A stretch of 64,000 nt of DNA from a bacterium (GTDB lineage Bacteria > 4484-113 > JAFGCY01), in assembly GCA_020440605.1 (NCBI GenBank), contig JAGRNT010000002.1, forward strand, positions 186,001 through 250,000. The letters are read 5' to 3'. The notes under the pieces are model-generated. The model had not been told where the DNA came from. It made no database searches and saw only the letters and a list, made by a program, of their open reading frames with translations. Positions 24,888 to 34,026 of the stretch are shown piece by piece. A program made the translations under genes and the position numbers. Position 1 is the stretch's first letter. Each line of letters opens with the position of its first letter.

Positions 24888-25658
24888 ATGCTCAGAAGCA
24901 TCTATACATCGACGGCAGCCATGCTCACCCACATGGAGCAGACGGCTACCACTGCCAACAACCTGGCGAATGCCAACACCAGTGGATTCCGCAAGGACCT
25001 GCTGCTGTTCGACAGTCACCCGGGCCGGGAAATCTGGCGTACTGATGACCCGACCTATCTGGACATCAACGGCCGCCAGCTCCCCAAGTACATGGGCAAG
25101 CTCTCTACGGGTCTGACTGATACCGAGGTCTACCGGGACGAGAGCTATGGGCACATGATCCATACCGGCAAGCCGCTGGATGTGTTCCTGGAAGGGCACG
25201 GCTTCCTGAGGCTGGAAACCCCGCTGGGTGAGCGCTTCAGCCGCGCCGGCAACCTGACGATAAATGAGGAGGGTTTCCTCACGAACCCCGAGGGTTACCG
25301 AGTGCTCGGCCTCTCGGGACCGGTCAGCATAACCGGTAAGGAAGTGCAGATCGGTCGGAGTGGCAACGTGATCGTCGATGGTGAAACCGTCGCCGCTCTG
25401 TCGATCGCGCACTTCGAGGACGTGCAGCAGCTGCGCAAGGATGGTGACAACCTCTGGCGCAACGAGGGCACGGCCGAGGTGCCGGGCCAGACAGCGGTGA
25501 TCAGTGGAGTACTGGAAGGCAGCAATGTGGATGTGAGTCGCGAGATGGTGAACCTGATCAGCCAGTCGCGGCATTTCGAGATGGCAAGCAAGTCCCTGCA
25601 GACGGGAGACGAAATCCTGAACGTGATCGTCAACCAGCTGGCGAGGATGCCGCAGTAG
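24888..25658 (+). CDS. flgF: Flagellar proximal rod protein FlgF
   Basis: 256 residues. N-terminal rod signature TATTANNLANANTSGFRKDL and C-terminal heptad end SRHFEMASKSLQTGDEILNV, the two helices that pack together in axial flagellar proteins; middle segment GHGFLRLETPLGERFSRAGN. Called FlgF rather than FlgG because it precedes a second, more FlgG-like gene and is shorter. Exported by the flagellar type III system and assembled into the rod. The ribosome site is weak (GGAG lies 14 bases before the ATG). Confidence 0.88.
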   Translation: MLRSIYTSTAAMLTHMEQTATTANNLANANTSGFRKDLLLFDSHPGREIWRTDDPTYLDINGRQLPKYMGKLSTGLTDTEVYRDESYGHMIHTGKPLDVFLEGHGFLRLETPLGERFSRAGNLTINEEGFLTNPEGYRVLGLSGPVSITGKEVQIGRSGNVIVDGETVAALSIAHFEDVQQLRKDGDNLWRNEGTAEVPGQTAVISGVLEGSNVDVSREMVNLISQSRHFEMASKSLQTGDEILNVIVNQLARMPQ

Positions 25659-25802
25659 CCTGATCGACAGGCCCGGATGTCCGGGCCGTGATTGTGGGAA
25701 GGCGGAATGAACGGCCGGACCGACACCTGTGGGTGAAGGAAGCCTGGCGAGGGCCCGAAGAGCCCCGCCGACGATCCGCCTCCGAACGGAGGAATGAACG
25801 AC

Positions 25803-26591
25803 ATGATGCGTTCGCTGTTCACGGGAGCCAGTGGCATGGCTGCCCAGCAGATGAGGATCGACGTGACCTCGCACAACCTGGCGAATGCCAACACCGTTGG
25901 CTTCCGCAGCAACCGTGCCGAGTTCATGGACCTGATCTACCAGAACCTGCGCGTTCCCGGTGGCACCAGTGCCAACGGCACGCCCTGGCCGGACGGCCTG
26001 CAGGTCGGTCTCGGTGTCAGCACCGGCGCGATCAGCAAGGACTTCCGGGTCGGCAGCCCGATGGAAACCGGCGCACCGCTAGATCTGATGATCGCCGGTG
26101 ACGGATTCTTCCAGGTGCAGCTGCCCGATGGCAGCACCGGCTATACCCGCGCCGGCAACTTCACGAAGGACGTGGACGGCTCCATCGTGATGAAGGGTCT
26201 AGGCTACTTCCTACAGCCGGGCATCACCCTCGCCCAGGACTCCACCGACATCGTCGTCGGCCAGGATGGCACGGTCAGCGAGAAGGATGCCAACGGCGTC
26301 GCCAGTGAGATCGGCCAGATCCTGATCGTGCGCTTCGTGAATCCGGGCGGACTGGAAGCCGTCGGTGACAACCTCTTCAAGGCCACCGCCGCCTCCGGCG
26401 ATCCGATCGAAGGCATCCCGACCCAGGCCGGCTACGGCAAGATCATGCAGAACTACCTGGAAGGCAGCAACGTGTCCGTTGTCGATGAGCTGGTGAACCT
26501 GATCATCAGCCAGCGTGCCTTCGAAGCCAACAGCAAGTCGGTCTCCACCAGCGACGAGATGCTGCAGACCGCCGTCAACCTGAAGAGGTAA
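25803..26591 (+). CDS. flgG: Flagellar distal rod protein FlgG
   Basis: 262 residues. Typical FlgG opening MRSLFTGASGMAAQQMRID, then TSHNLANANTVGFRSNRAEF, AGDGFFQVQLPDG, and the C-terminal helix IISQRAFEANSKSVSTSDEM. Start ATG at 25803 chosen because GGAGG is 10 bases upstream; an ATG at 25794 is almost on top of that site. Component of the distal rod that passes through the P and L rings encoded next. Confidence 0.94.
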   Translation: MMRSLFTGASGMAAQQMRIDVTSHNLANANTVGFRSNRAEFMDLIYQNLRVPGGTSANGTPWPDGLQVGLGVSTGAISKDFRVGSPMETGAPLDLMIAGDGFFQVQLPDGSTGYTRAGNFTKDVDGSIVMKGLGYFLQPGITLAQDSTDIVVGQDGTVSEKDANGVASEIGQILIVRFVNPGGLEAVGDNLFKATAASGDPIEGIPTQAGYGKIMQNYLEGSNVSVVDELVNLIISQRAFEANSKSVSTSDEMLQTAVNLKR

Positions 26592-26594
26592 GCC

Positions 26595-27554
26595 ATGCCT
26601 GAGCGACTGATCATCATTGCAGCGATCTTCATCATCACGGGACTGTGCCTCTCCGGCAGGGCCATCGCGGCTGAGCTGCTCAGCCTGGAACTGCCGGGCA
26701 GCATCGAGCTCGATGGCAGCAGCTACACAATTGGCGACGTCGTGAGTTCCCATTCCGGCCGCGAGGACTTCTGGCAGGCGATCCGCGCCGAGGAGCTGGG
26801 CAGCCTGCACGGTGCAAGCAGCACGGTCCTGGACCCGCAGGCGCTGCTCGCAACGCTGGCGGCCCGCGGTTATGACTGGCGCCTGATCGGCCTGAGCGGA
26901 GCTGCTGAGGTCCGCATCAGCCGCCGTGGCAGCGTGTTCAGCGCAGAGCGCATCCGTGAGTTCATAGAAGCGGAAACATCCCTGAATCTCGGTTGTGAAC
27001 TGAGCCTGATCGAGAAACCCGGTCAGGCCATTGAAGATATCCATGTCAACGAAGCGAACTGCAGCCTGCGACTCGGTTATACGGCAGAGTCCACAGACAG
27101 CCTGCCCGTCAGTGTCGAAGTTGTCAGCAACGGCCGGGTCCTGCAGAGCCTGATGCTGGCCCGCGTCCTGGACTTCCGGGTGCCGGCGGTGCGGACTCTT
27201 GTGGCCCTCAGCCGTGACATGACACTCGATGGCAGCATCCTGGCTGCGGAAGCGACGGTCTGCCGGCCCGGGATGAGCATCTGCACGGACCCGCAGCTGA
27301 TCGCTGGGCTGGTTGCCACGCGCAGCCTCCCCGCCGGCAGTCTGATCAGTCCGGAGCTGCTGCGCCGTCCCTGGGATGTGCAGCGGCGCGATCTGGTGCA
27401 GCTGGTCTATACCGGCAATGGATTGAGCTGCAGTGCCGAGGCTGAGGCCATGGCGGATGGCAGGACCGGTGACACCATCACGGTACGCCGCACGGAGGAC
27501 GGGGAGAAGTTCCTCGCCACGATCGTTGCCGCAGGCAAGGTGGAAATCAGATGA
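26595..27554 (+). CDS. flgA: Flagellar P-ring assembly chaperone FlgA
   Basis: 319 residues with a signal peptide (ends GRAIAA), so periplasmic. The C-terminal third has the SAF-type domain typical of FlgA: LDGSILAAEATVC, SLPAGSLISPELLRRPWDV, RRDLVQLVYTGNGLSCSAEA, DTITVRRTEDGEKFLATIV. The family helps FlgI assemble the P ring. Longer N-terminal region than the E. coli protein (219 residues), which is common in other phyla. Starts 3 bp after flgG and overlaps flgH by 4 bp (ATGA). Confidence 0.87.
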   Translation: MPERLIIIAAIFIITGLCLSGRAIAAELLSLELPGSIELDGSSYTIGDVVSSHSGREDFWQAIRAEELGSLHGASSTVLDPQALLATLAARGYDWRLIGLSGAAEVRISRRGSVFSAERIREFIEAETSLNLGCELSLIEKPGQAIEDIHVNEANCSLRLGYTAESTDSLPVSVEVVSNGRVLQSLMLARVLDFRVPAVRTLVALSRDMTLDGSILAAEATVCRPGMSICTDPQLIAGLVATRSLPAGSLISPELLRRPWDVQRRDLVQLVYTGNGLSCSAEAEAMADGRTGDTITVRRTEDGEKFLATIVAAGKVEIR

Positions 27555-28177
27555 GATACGTGACAATCCTGACAATCATGCTCCTGGTAATGAGTGGCCG
27601 GGCCATGGCGGACAGCCTGTTCAGCCAGCCAGAGGACTCGCGCCCCGGCCGCAGCGGCGTGACCGGCCGGCCCCCGGTGAGCGTGGAGATCGGCGACATC
27701 GTCAAGGTCAAGGTCCGTGAGAAGACCGATGCCAACATCGACCTCGGGCTGCAGATCCAGGACCAGTCGCAGGTGGACGCCGGCAATGCCGTGACGGACA
27801 AGCTGCTGAAGAAGGCCATCGGCCCGCTGTTCGATGTGATCGGCGTGGGAGACATCGCCTACAACAGCGGCACCAACTACAACGGAGACGGCAAGACTGA
27901 CCGCAAGGTCCGTGTCGACAGCATGCTGAGCGTGCGCGTCGTGGACATGGAGGAGAACGGCCTGCTGACGATCGCCGGCGTGAAATACGTAACTGTCAAC
28001 AATGAGAAGCAGTACATGCTGATCCGCGGGACGGTTGATCCGCGGGACCTGAACAGTGACCTCGTCGTGGAAAGCGACCTCGTGGCTGACCTTGAGATTG
28101 AGTACATCGGTGAGGGTGCGCTTTCCAAGCGCAGCAAGCCCGGCATCGTCACGCGCTTCTTCGACATGATCTTCTGA
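27551..28177 (+). CDS. flgH: Flagellar L-ring protein FlgH without lipobox
   Basis: 208 residues. Family segments: SVEIGDIVKVKVREKTDANI, DSMLSVRVVDMEENGLLTIA, and VDPRDLNSDLVVESDLVADL. It forms the outer-membrane ring around the rod. E. coli and Salmonella FlgH are lipoproteins; here the signal peptide ends SGRAMA with no cysteine, and the whole protein has no Cys, so it cannot be lipidated in the usual way. Between flgA (overlap) and flgI (19 bp). Confidence 0.9.
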   Translation: MRYVTILTIMLLVMSGRAMADSLFSQPEDSRPGRSGVTGRPPVSVEIGDIVKVKVREKTDANIDLGLQIQDQSQVDAGNAVTDKLLKKAIGPLFDVIGVGDIAYNSGTNYNGDGKTDRKVRVDSMLSVRVVDMEENGLLTIAGVKYVTVNNEKQYMLIRGTVDPRDLNSDLVVESDLVADLEIEYIGEGALSKRSKPGIVTRFFDMIF

Positions 28178-28196
28178 TCAGGCAAAGGTAAGGGAA

Positions 28197-29342
28197 ATGC
28201 AGAAATACAGTAACAACTTCATCGGGATCACTCTGCTGGCAATCGCCCTGATCCTGTCAACACTCAGTCCCGCCCGTGCTGCGGCCATCAAGGACCTCGC
28301 CCAGCTGCGTGGCGTCAGAGACAACCAGCTGATCGGCATGGGGCTCGTCACGGGTCTCGGCGGTACGGGTGACGACGTCAAGAGCACCCCGCAGGCGGGT
28401 GATGCACTTAGTAACCTGCTGGCCCGCTTCGGTTTCCAGGTGGATCCAGCGCTGCTGAAGTCCAAGAACTTCGCGGCGGTGATGGTTACGGCCAACATGC
28501 CGGCATATGCCAAGCAGGGAGACCGGCTGGATATCGAGGTCAGTGCCATCGGCAACGCCAAGTCCCTGGAAGGCGGCATGCTGCTGATGACGGAACTGCG
28601 CGGCGCGGACACCTTCTACGGCACTGCCGGCGAGGCTCCGATCTATGCCCTGGCGCAGGGCAGCATCAGCCTCGGCAGTGTCAACGGCAGCGGCAGGGTC
28701 AAGATCCAGACCCGCGGCTCTGTGCCGGGCGGAGCAATCATCGAGCATGAAATCGCCAGCAACATCACGAATGAGCGTGACCGTCTCGAGTACAACCTGC
28801 GCGACCCGGACTTCACGACCGCAGCGCGCATCGCTGAGGCGATCAACGAGGATTTCAACGGCAACAGCTTTGGCAGCAATGCACGGATCGCCAGTGCCCT
28901 GGACGGCGGGACCGTCGAAGTGCTGATCCCCATCGAATCGCGCCTGAGTCTCGTGGACTTCATCAGCCACATCGAGCAGCTGGAGGTCAGTCCCGACAGC
29001 CAGGCCCGGGTGGTGATCGACCAGAGCACCGGCACGATCGCGATGGGAGGCAATGTCCGCATCCGTCCCGTGCATGTCAGCCACGGCAACATGAGCCTGA
29101 GCTTCGGCAACGGCCTGATCGAATCCGGCAGCGAAGCACCTGACAACATGGTGATACCGGATGGCAGCGACGCGGACATGGTGCTGCCGCTCGGACCGGC
29201 GGATGACAATTCAGGTGACACCACGGCGGCGGAGGTCGCAGCCGGACTGAACAAACTGCGCCTCAGTGCACAGGACATCGTCGAGATCTTCCTGCAGATC
29301 CACAAGGTCGGGGCAATGGATGCCGAGCTGATCGTGATCTGA
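28197..29342 (+). CDS. flgI: Flagellar P-ring protein FlgI
   Basis: 381 residues; signal peptide ending SPARAAA. Conserved start of the mature protein IKDLAQLRGVRDNQLIGMGL then VTGLGGTGDDV, the centre MVTANMPAYAKQGDRLDIEV, and the end LRLSAQDIVEIFLQIHKVGA. Forms the periplasmic P ring. Last gene of the flg block; a terminator lies 100 bp downstream. No flgJ follows, which is usual outside the enterobacteria. Confidence 0.96.
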   Translation: MQKYSNNFIGITLLAIALILSTLSPARAAAIKDLAQLRGVRDNQLIGMGLVTGLGGTGDDVKSTPQAGDALSNLLARFGFQVDPALLKSKNFAAVMVTANMPAYAKQGDRLDIEVSAIGNAKSLEGGMLLMTELRGADTFYGTAGEAPIYALAQGSISLGSVNGSGRVKIQTRGSVPGGAIIEHEIASNITNERDRLEYNLRDPDFTTAARIAEAINEDFNGNSFGSNARIASALDGGTVEVLIPIESRLSLVDFISHIEQLEVSPDSQARVVIDQSTGTIAMGGNVRIRPVHVSHGNMSLSFGNGLIESGSEAPDNMVIPDGSDADMVLPLGPADDNSGDTTAAEVAAGLNKLRLSAQDIVEIFLQIHKVGAMDAELIVI

Positions 29343-29443
29343 GCAGGAGCAACAACAAGTATTCCAACACAGTGGCTGGGGCAAGCCACGGAGGGCAAGC
29401 CCACCTTTATCAATCAGTTACCACCACACCCACTTCCAAGCGG

Positions 29444-29478
29444 GACCGCCCTGGCGCAAGGGGCGGTCTCTTTATTTT
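29444..29478 (+). terminator. Terminator of the flg operon
   Basis: Stem GACCGCCC (29444-29451) / GGGCGGTC (29461-29468) followed by TCTTTATTTT. It runs into the stop of the convergent glycosylase gene. Confidence 0.85.
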
Positions 29479-30056
29479 CTGCTGCGCTTCACCAGCTTGC
29501 CGGGTTTGCCCTTGCTCACCCAGGGGTTGCCTTTGATGTGGAAGCGCCAGTCCAGTTCGTCCTCAAACGAGAATCCGATCCGGCGGCTGCTTTCCACGGA
29601 TTCACCGTGCAGAAGTGCACCAGGTAGCAGTCTGACTTCGCCGCCTGCCAGCAAATCCAGCCCGTCGTGGCTGCGGTCCAGTTCCAGCGCCTTGCATAGT
29701 AGTCCCGGCCCCTGGCAACGCAGCTGAGTATTCTCAACTGGCTCCAGTGCCCTGATCAGCACGGCGGCGGCGGTTCCCTCCGGCTCGCAGACTACATTCG
29801 CGCAGTGGTACATGCCGTAGATCAGGTAGACATACAATGTTCCCGGCGGACCGAACATCGTTTCGGTGCGTGCGGTCCTGCCTTTGAATGCATGGCAGCC
29901 CGGTTCACGCTGGTGATATGCTTCAGTTTCCACGATCCTGCCGCTGATGATGCTCCGGTCAGGCATGCGCCTCTGGAGCATGCAGCCCAGCAGGCAGCGG
30001 GAGGCGTTGACAACGTCCCCGGCAAGGAGGCTGGCGAGCTGCGGGGCGTCCTGCAT
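29472..30056 (-). CDS. mpg: 3-methyladenine DNA glycosylase (AAG/MPG family)
   Basis: 194 residues. Removes alkylated purines from DNA (base excision repair). Signature motifs GRIVETEAYHQREPGCHAFK with the catalytic Glu (second Glu, residue 45), MFGPPGTLYVYLIYGMYHCA and AAVLIRALEPVE. The ATG at 30056 follows TATAAT by 7 bases with no ribosome site, so it looks leaderless. It converges on the flg operon and is divergent from the lipoprotein gene at 30088. Confidence 0.93.
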   Translation of the reverse strand: MQDAPQLASLLAGDVVNASRCLLGCMLQRRMPDRSIISGRIVETEAYHQREPGCHAFKGRTARTETMFGPPGTLYVYLIYGMYHCANVVCEPEGTAAAVLIRALEPVENTQLRCQGPGLLCKALELDRSHDGLDLLAGGEVRLLPGALLHGESVESSRRIGFSFEDELDWRFHIKGNPWVSKGKPGKLVKRSRK

Positions 30057-30063
30057 ACCGGCG

Positions 30064-30069
30064 ATTATA
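30064..30069 (-). promoter_or_regulatory. -10 box for leaderless glycosylase transcript
   Basis: TATAAT at 30069-30064, 7 bases before the ATG at 30056. Confidence 0.65.
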
Positions 30070-30087
30070 GGTTACTGGGGAAGAACG

Positions 30088-31293
30088 ATGTCACGAACGC
30101 TAATCAGGATTCTGGCAATCTGCCTGCTGGCAATCGCAATGACTGCATGCCGCAAGTCACCCGATCCGGAATCGGCGGAGCAAATGTCCGGTACTGGTGC
30201 GGTTCCGAGTGCATCAGGAGAGACTGACAGCTGGACTGCCGATACCCCCGGCGACATGCCCTATGGTCCACGCAGCAAGTCCTCAATTGACTTCAAGGGT
30301 CTGTTCAACAGAGCACCTTCAGCACTGGACGTGTCTCGCAGCGGCGATTTCGCATTCTTCAAGATCATGCTGTCAGAAGGCGAACATGCCGTCTTTCGCG
30401 TGCCGCTCAGCGGATCCGCAGCCTTTGAACCCGTGGAAATGTTGCGCGCTCCGGATCAGAACATCGCCTTCATCATGGCGCATCCCAGTGCTCCGGAATG
30501 CCTTGTCACCACGAATCACATTGCAGCGGATGGCCACATCCACAATCAGGTCTGGAGGATTGCAGACGGACTCAGGGAGGAGATTCCCTATGACGACTGC
30601 GAGGGTCTGCCTGCCAACCATCTGGAACTCTGGATGAGCGGTCTGAAGCCATACTACTCATGGGATGGAAAACAGGTCATCATCCCCTTTGATCAGATGG
30701 GTGTGGTCGTCTGCACACTCGGTGAGCAGGACAGCCGCTTCATTCCCCTGCCCGACCCAAAGATAGAAATCACCGGATTCCAGAGTGAGGCTCTGCCCGA
30801 TTCAAGTATGGGCAGACTGATTCAGTACATTGTCTGGGAAGCCCAGAGCCGCGATGAGAAATGCCGGCTGTTTACACTTGATCTTGATGCGCTTGAAGGA
30901 TTCGAACTGCAGGCAGATGTGACCTGGATCGTCTATCACTTTGCAGCTCCTGATCTGGAGTTCGATCCCTGGGTACTGCATGGCTCCCGCCTGCCGGATT
31001 ACCTCGAGGCGAGACGCCAGCCGCGACTGGCCTTCTATGACAGGGAAAGCGGCACTCTGCGTGATGTAGAGCTAGCCGGTGATGCTGAATTCAATCTGAG
31101 CATGGATCCCCTCGGGCGGTCTGTTGCCTTCATGGACAGGAATCAGCAGGGACTGGTGCTGCAGGATCTGGCCAGCGGCGAATCCAACGTGGATACACGC
31201 TGGTTCAGCCCCGAAGCGAGAATCTTCCTGACGGAATCAGGAAAGTGCCACGTCTGGTACAGGGATATCTTCCTGAATGCATTTGAACAATGA
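30088..31293 (+). CDS. Lipoprotein of unknown function, possibly a beta-propeller
   Basis: 401 residues from ATG 30088 (GGGGAAG upstream); lipobox IAMTAC. After an acidic linker the protein has repeating beta-strand pairs with D and W/Y turns (SRSGDFAFFKIMLSEGEHAV, PYYSWDGKQVIIPFDQMGVV, DPLGRSVAFMDRNQQGLVLQ), a rhythm like TolB or WD40-like propellers. No catalytic motif seen. Followed after 93 bp by a histidine kinase on the same strand, so it might belong to that signalling system, but this is speculation. Confidence 0.6.
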   Translation: MSRTLIRILAICLLAIAMTACRKSPDPESAEQMSGTGAVPSASGETDSWTADTPGDMPYGPRSKSSIDFKGLFNRAPSALDVSRSGDFAFFKIMLSEGEHAVFRVPLSGSAAFEPVEMLRAPDQNIAFIMAHPSAPECLVTTNHIAADGHIHNQVWRIADGLREEIPYDDCEGLPANHLELWMSGLKPYYSWDGKQVIIPFDQMGVVVCTLGEQDSRFIPLPDPKIEITGFQSEALPDSSMGRLIQYIVWEAQSRDEKCRLFTLDLDALEGFELQADVTWIVYHFAAPDLEFDPWVLHGSRLPDYLEARRQPRLAFYDRESGTLRDVELAGDAEFNLSMDPLGRSVAFMDRNQQGLVLQDLASGESNVDTRWFSPEARIFLTESGKCHVWYRDIFLNAFEQ

Positions 31294-31386
31294 GCTGCCC
31301 TTCTGACCGCGCTACTTCCGCGGCACAGGCTAGAATGTTCAAAGCTTAGGGAATGATGCAAAAGCCCCAGGGCTTGGCTTGGAGAA

Positions 31387-33003
31387 ATGGAGTCAGCAAA
31401 GGCCGGCGCAATCAGACGGGTACTCATTACGGAGAATTCCGGTTCCTCGCTTGTTGCATTCGCAGAGGTATTCAATGGTTCCGGAATCAAGGTTGAGCAT
31501 AGCCGATCAGCGGAGGAATCCCGCCATCTCCTGCGAGAGCTGAATTTCTGCGCATACATCGTTGTGGACGATCTCGAGAATGGATCCGGCCTGGATCTCG
31601 TTCGGGAACTCCACAGGCATGACGATGCGGCACCGATCGTGCTTGTGGCAGACATAACACGCAGGCGGATCCCGCTTGAGGAAGTAAGCATCGGATGGAA
31701 CGGTTGCTACATCCTGCGCGACAAACAGTCGAACTTCATCCAGTCCGCACATTCCTGGATCATGCATGCCCTGCAGGTAGTGGAGCAGGAACGCGATACC
31801 AGCCGCCGGGGTTCTGACAGCAGTGAAAACCGTGAGCTGCTGCGCAGCCAGCGCCTGGAAAGCGTAGGCATGCTTGCCAGTGGCATTGCCCATGATTTCA
31901 ACAACATCCTGATGGCGATCCTCGGCAACGCCAGCATCGCCAAGGACAAGATCGGCCGGGACCACGAAGCCCAGCGCTTCCTGAACATCATTGAACAGTG
32001 CGCGGAGCGTGCATCCGCACTGAGCACCAGCCTGATGCGCTATGCACGTGGTGAGAAGTCGGACTGGATACCTATCTACCTGCCGGACCATGTCGATGAA
32101 CTGCTGAACATCATCAGTACCGGCCTCCCCGGGCATGTGATGATTGAGAAGGAATTCGAGAAGGTCCAGCCCGTGGAAGGCGATGCAACCAAGCTTCAGC
32201 AGGTGATCATGAATCTCTGCCTGAATGCCGGAGACGCCATGAATGAGCGCAAGGTACGCAGTGGCGGTCAGTCATACATGGGCGTGCTGAGCATCGGGAT
32301 CCACCCGGCAGAGCCAAGCCAGCAGCAGATCAGCCAGCATGCCGTCGATGAGCAGCGCCTGAGCCGCGGCTTCGTTCGCATGGACATCAGTGACAACGGC
32401 ATCGGCATGAACCAGAACACCCTGCAGACCATCTTCCGGCCCTTCTTCACGACCAAGAAGTCCGGGCGTGGACTTGGACTGAGCAGCGTGCAGGGAATCA
32501 TTGAGGAACAGGGCGGATTCATTGACGTAGTCAGCGAACCCGGGGTCGGCACGACATTCAGTGTCTATCTGCCCTGCTGTGAGAACTTCAGGGATGAGGA
32601 CAGCCTGCTGAGTGAGATGCTCAGTGAACCGGCTGTGCTGGTAGTGGAGAGTGATGAGGAGATGCGGCGCCTGCTGGCATTGAACCTGCAGAACACCGAT
32701 TACCAGGTTCTGCTGGTTGCAAATGTGGACGAGGCCCTGGCCGTCTTCCTGGAGCATCAGTCCCAGATCTCGCTGATTCTGATCGGTCTTGCCGGCTCGC
32801 TGATGCAGTCCTCCCGTGATCTGGAAAGTCTGCGCCGAGTCAACGAAAGCACACCGATAGTAGTAACAACTGAGCTGGAACGTGAGGAGCTGCAGCCGCT
32901 CTTCGAAGCGGAACTGGCAACTGACTACGTGCATCAGCCCTTCAAGCCGGACGTGCTGGTGCGCGTTATCCGCGATGTGATCCGCCGCTCCGGCAGGGGC
33001 TAG
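31387..33003 (+). CDS. Hybrid sensor histidine kinase without input domain, degenerate receivers
   Basis: 538 residues, soluble, no membrane segment. Domains: N-terminal receiver-like fold (10-130, IVVDDLENGSGLDLVREL keeps an Asp), histidine phosphoacceptor (LASGIAHDFNNILMAILGN, His about 169), HATPase (QQVIMNLCLNAGDAMN; DNGIGMNQNTLQTIFRPFFT; GRGLGLSSVQGIIEEQGG), and a C-terminal receiver-like domain (425-535) in which the usual phosphorylated Asp is replaced (LILIGLAGS) though the KP loop (QPFKP) remains. Receivers at both ends with a kinase between is unusual. Ribosome site is GGAG three bases before the ATG. The gene overlaps the convergent AhpD-like gene by 4 bp. Confidence 0.85.
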   Translation: MESAKAGAIRRVLITENSGSSLVAFAEVFNGSGIKVEHSRSAEESRHLLRELNFCAYIVVDDLENGSGLDLVRELHRHDDAAPIVLVADITRRRIPLEEVSIGWNGCYILRDKQSNFIQSAHSWIMHALQVVEQERDTSRRGSDSSENRELLRSQRLESVGMLASGIAHDFNNILMAILGNASIAKDKIGRDHEAQRFLNIIEQCAERASALSTSLMRYARGEKSDWIPIYLPDHVDELLNIISTGLPGHVMIEKEFEKVQPVEGDATKLQQVIMNLCLNAGDAMNERKVRSGGQSYMGVLSIGIHPAEPSQQQISQHAVDEQRLSRGFVRMDISDNGIGMNQNTLQTIFRPFFTTKKSGRGLGLSSVQGIIEEQGGFIDVVSEPGVGTTFSVYLPCCENFRDEDSLLSEMLSEPAVLVVESDEEMRRLLALNLQNTDYQVLLVANVDEALAVFLEHQSQISLILIGLAGSLMQSSRDLESLRRVNESTPIVVTTELEREELQPLFEAELATDYVHQPFKPDVLVRVIRDVIRRSGRG

Positions 33004-33362
33004 TCCGCCGCCGGAGCACCAGCCTGCAGTTCCTCCCATGCCTTGAAGGCCCGGCGGATATGCGGAATCGTAATGGAACCACCCACGATCAGTCCGATGC
33101 TCAGCGTTTCCTCGATCTCTTCGGTGCTGGCACCCTTCTGGAAACTCTCATTGATGTGGTAGAAGATGCAGTCATCGCAACGCAGCACGAGCGAGGCCAC
33201 CAGGCCCAGCAGCTCCTTGGTCTTCTCCGGAAGCGCACCTTCACGGTAGACGGCTCCGTCGAGATTCCAGAAGCGCTTCATGCTCTGGCCGGCGTTGCGC
33301 ATCACGACCTCATTGAGTTCGAGACGCTTCTGGTTGTACTCATGGATATCGCGATATGACAT
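33000..33362 (-). CDS. AhpD-like / carboxymuconolactone decarboxylase family protein
   Basis: 120 residues, all helical. CxxC in LRCDDCIFYHINESF with the following His, the redox centre of AhpD-type alkylhydroperoxidase-like proteins; GASTEEIEETLSIGLIVGGS is the conserved helix after it. Likely a small peroxidase or thiol redox protein. GGGAG precedes the ATG. It lies downstream of the indolepyruvate oxidoreductase genes but beyond their terminator. Confidence 0.87.
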   Translation of the reverse strand: MSYRDIHEYNQKRLELNEVVMRNAGQSMKRFWNLDGAVYREGALPEKTKELLGLVASLVLRCDDCIFYHINESFQKGASTEEIEETLSIGLIVGGSITIPHIRRAFKAWEELQAGAPAAD

Positions 33363-33379
33363 TGCTGGCTCCCTGCACT

Positions 33380-33407
33380 AAAAAAAATGGCGAGTGCAAC
33401 ACCCGCC
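33380..33407 (-). terminator. Terminator after iorB
   Basis: Minus-strand stem GGCGGGTG / CACTCGCC (one G-T pair, loop TTG) followed by A and eight T. Ends the iorA-ferredoxin-iorB transcript before the AhpD-like gene. Confidence 0.88.
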
Positions 33408-33435
33408 TGATTTCAATTGTTCCGCCGGCACCGGA

Positions 33436-34026
33436 TCAGGTCCGCGCCGCCATTGCCTGCTCGAAGACACGCTGATTGGCATCCCGGGCGCCAGCCGGAC
33501 TGATCTCAAGCAGCTGCTCGCGGATGATGTCACCGGTTACGCCCTCGACCAGTTCAAAACTGGCGATCCTGCCGAGCACTGCGGTATTCTGCATCCGCAC
33601 GTCAGGCAGGTCCTCAATGAACACTCGCTCAAGCTTGCCGTGACGCTCAGCCACCGCCTGCTCCAGCTCGCTGATTGCCGGATAATCCGTCATGCCCATC
33701 CGCACGTGGATCGGCTGCTGTTCGGCATCGTAGTAGATGCAGCTGCCGCCGTCGCGCATGTAGTTGACGATCCCGCGGTAGGCCTCCAGCCGTTCCAGAC
33801 CGACGATCAGATCCGCCTCACCGGGCGTGATGCGTGGTGTGAACAGCTTGTCACGCGTACCGATGCGCAGGTGACTGACGACGATGCCGCCACGCTGCGC
33901 CAGACCGTGGGTGTCAACGCCGAGCACGGCATATCCGGCCGCCAGGCATGACTGGATCAGCACCTCGCTGAGCAATCCAATGCCCTGTCCGCCGACACCA
34001 CAGATGAAAATGTTGTAGTTCTTCAT
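33436..34026 (-). CDS. iorB: Indolepyruvate ferredoxin oxidoreductase, beta subunit
   Basis: 196 residues. Gamma-type domain of 2-oxoacid:ferredoxin oxidoreductases: FICGVGGQGIGLLSEVLIQS at the start, then GVDTHGLAQRGGIVVSHLRI. With IorA it oxidatively decarboxylates aryl-pyruvates (from Trp, Phe, Tyr) to acyl-CoA, passing electrons to ferredoxin. Its ATG overlaps the stop of the ferredoxin gene (TAATG). Confidence 0.92.
   Translation of the reverse strand: MKNYNIFICGVGGQGIGLLSEVLIQSCLAAGYAVLGVDTHGLAQRGGIVVSHLRIGTRDKLFTPRITPGEADLIVGLERLEAYRGIVNYMRDGGSCIYYDAEQQPIHVRMGMTDYPAISELEQAVAERHGKLERVFIEDLPDVRMQNTAVLGRIASFELVEGVTGDIIREQLLEISPAGARDANQRVFEQAMAART

Noticed and set aside
24750-25874. Extension of cheR upstream across the flgF gene
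   Set aside because: The open frame continues, but the CheR domain begins at ATG 24749 with AGGAAGG, and the upstream part is antisense to flgF.
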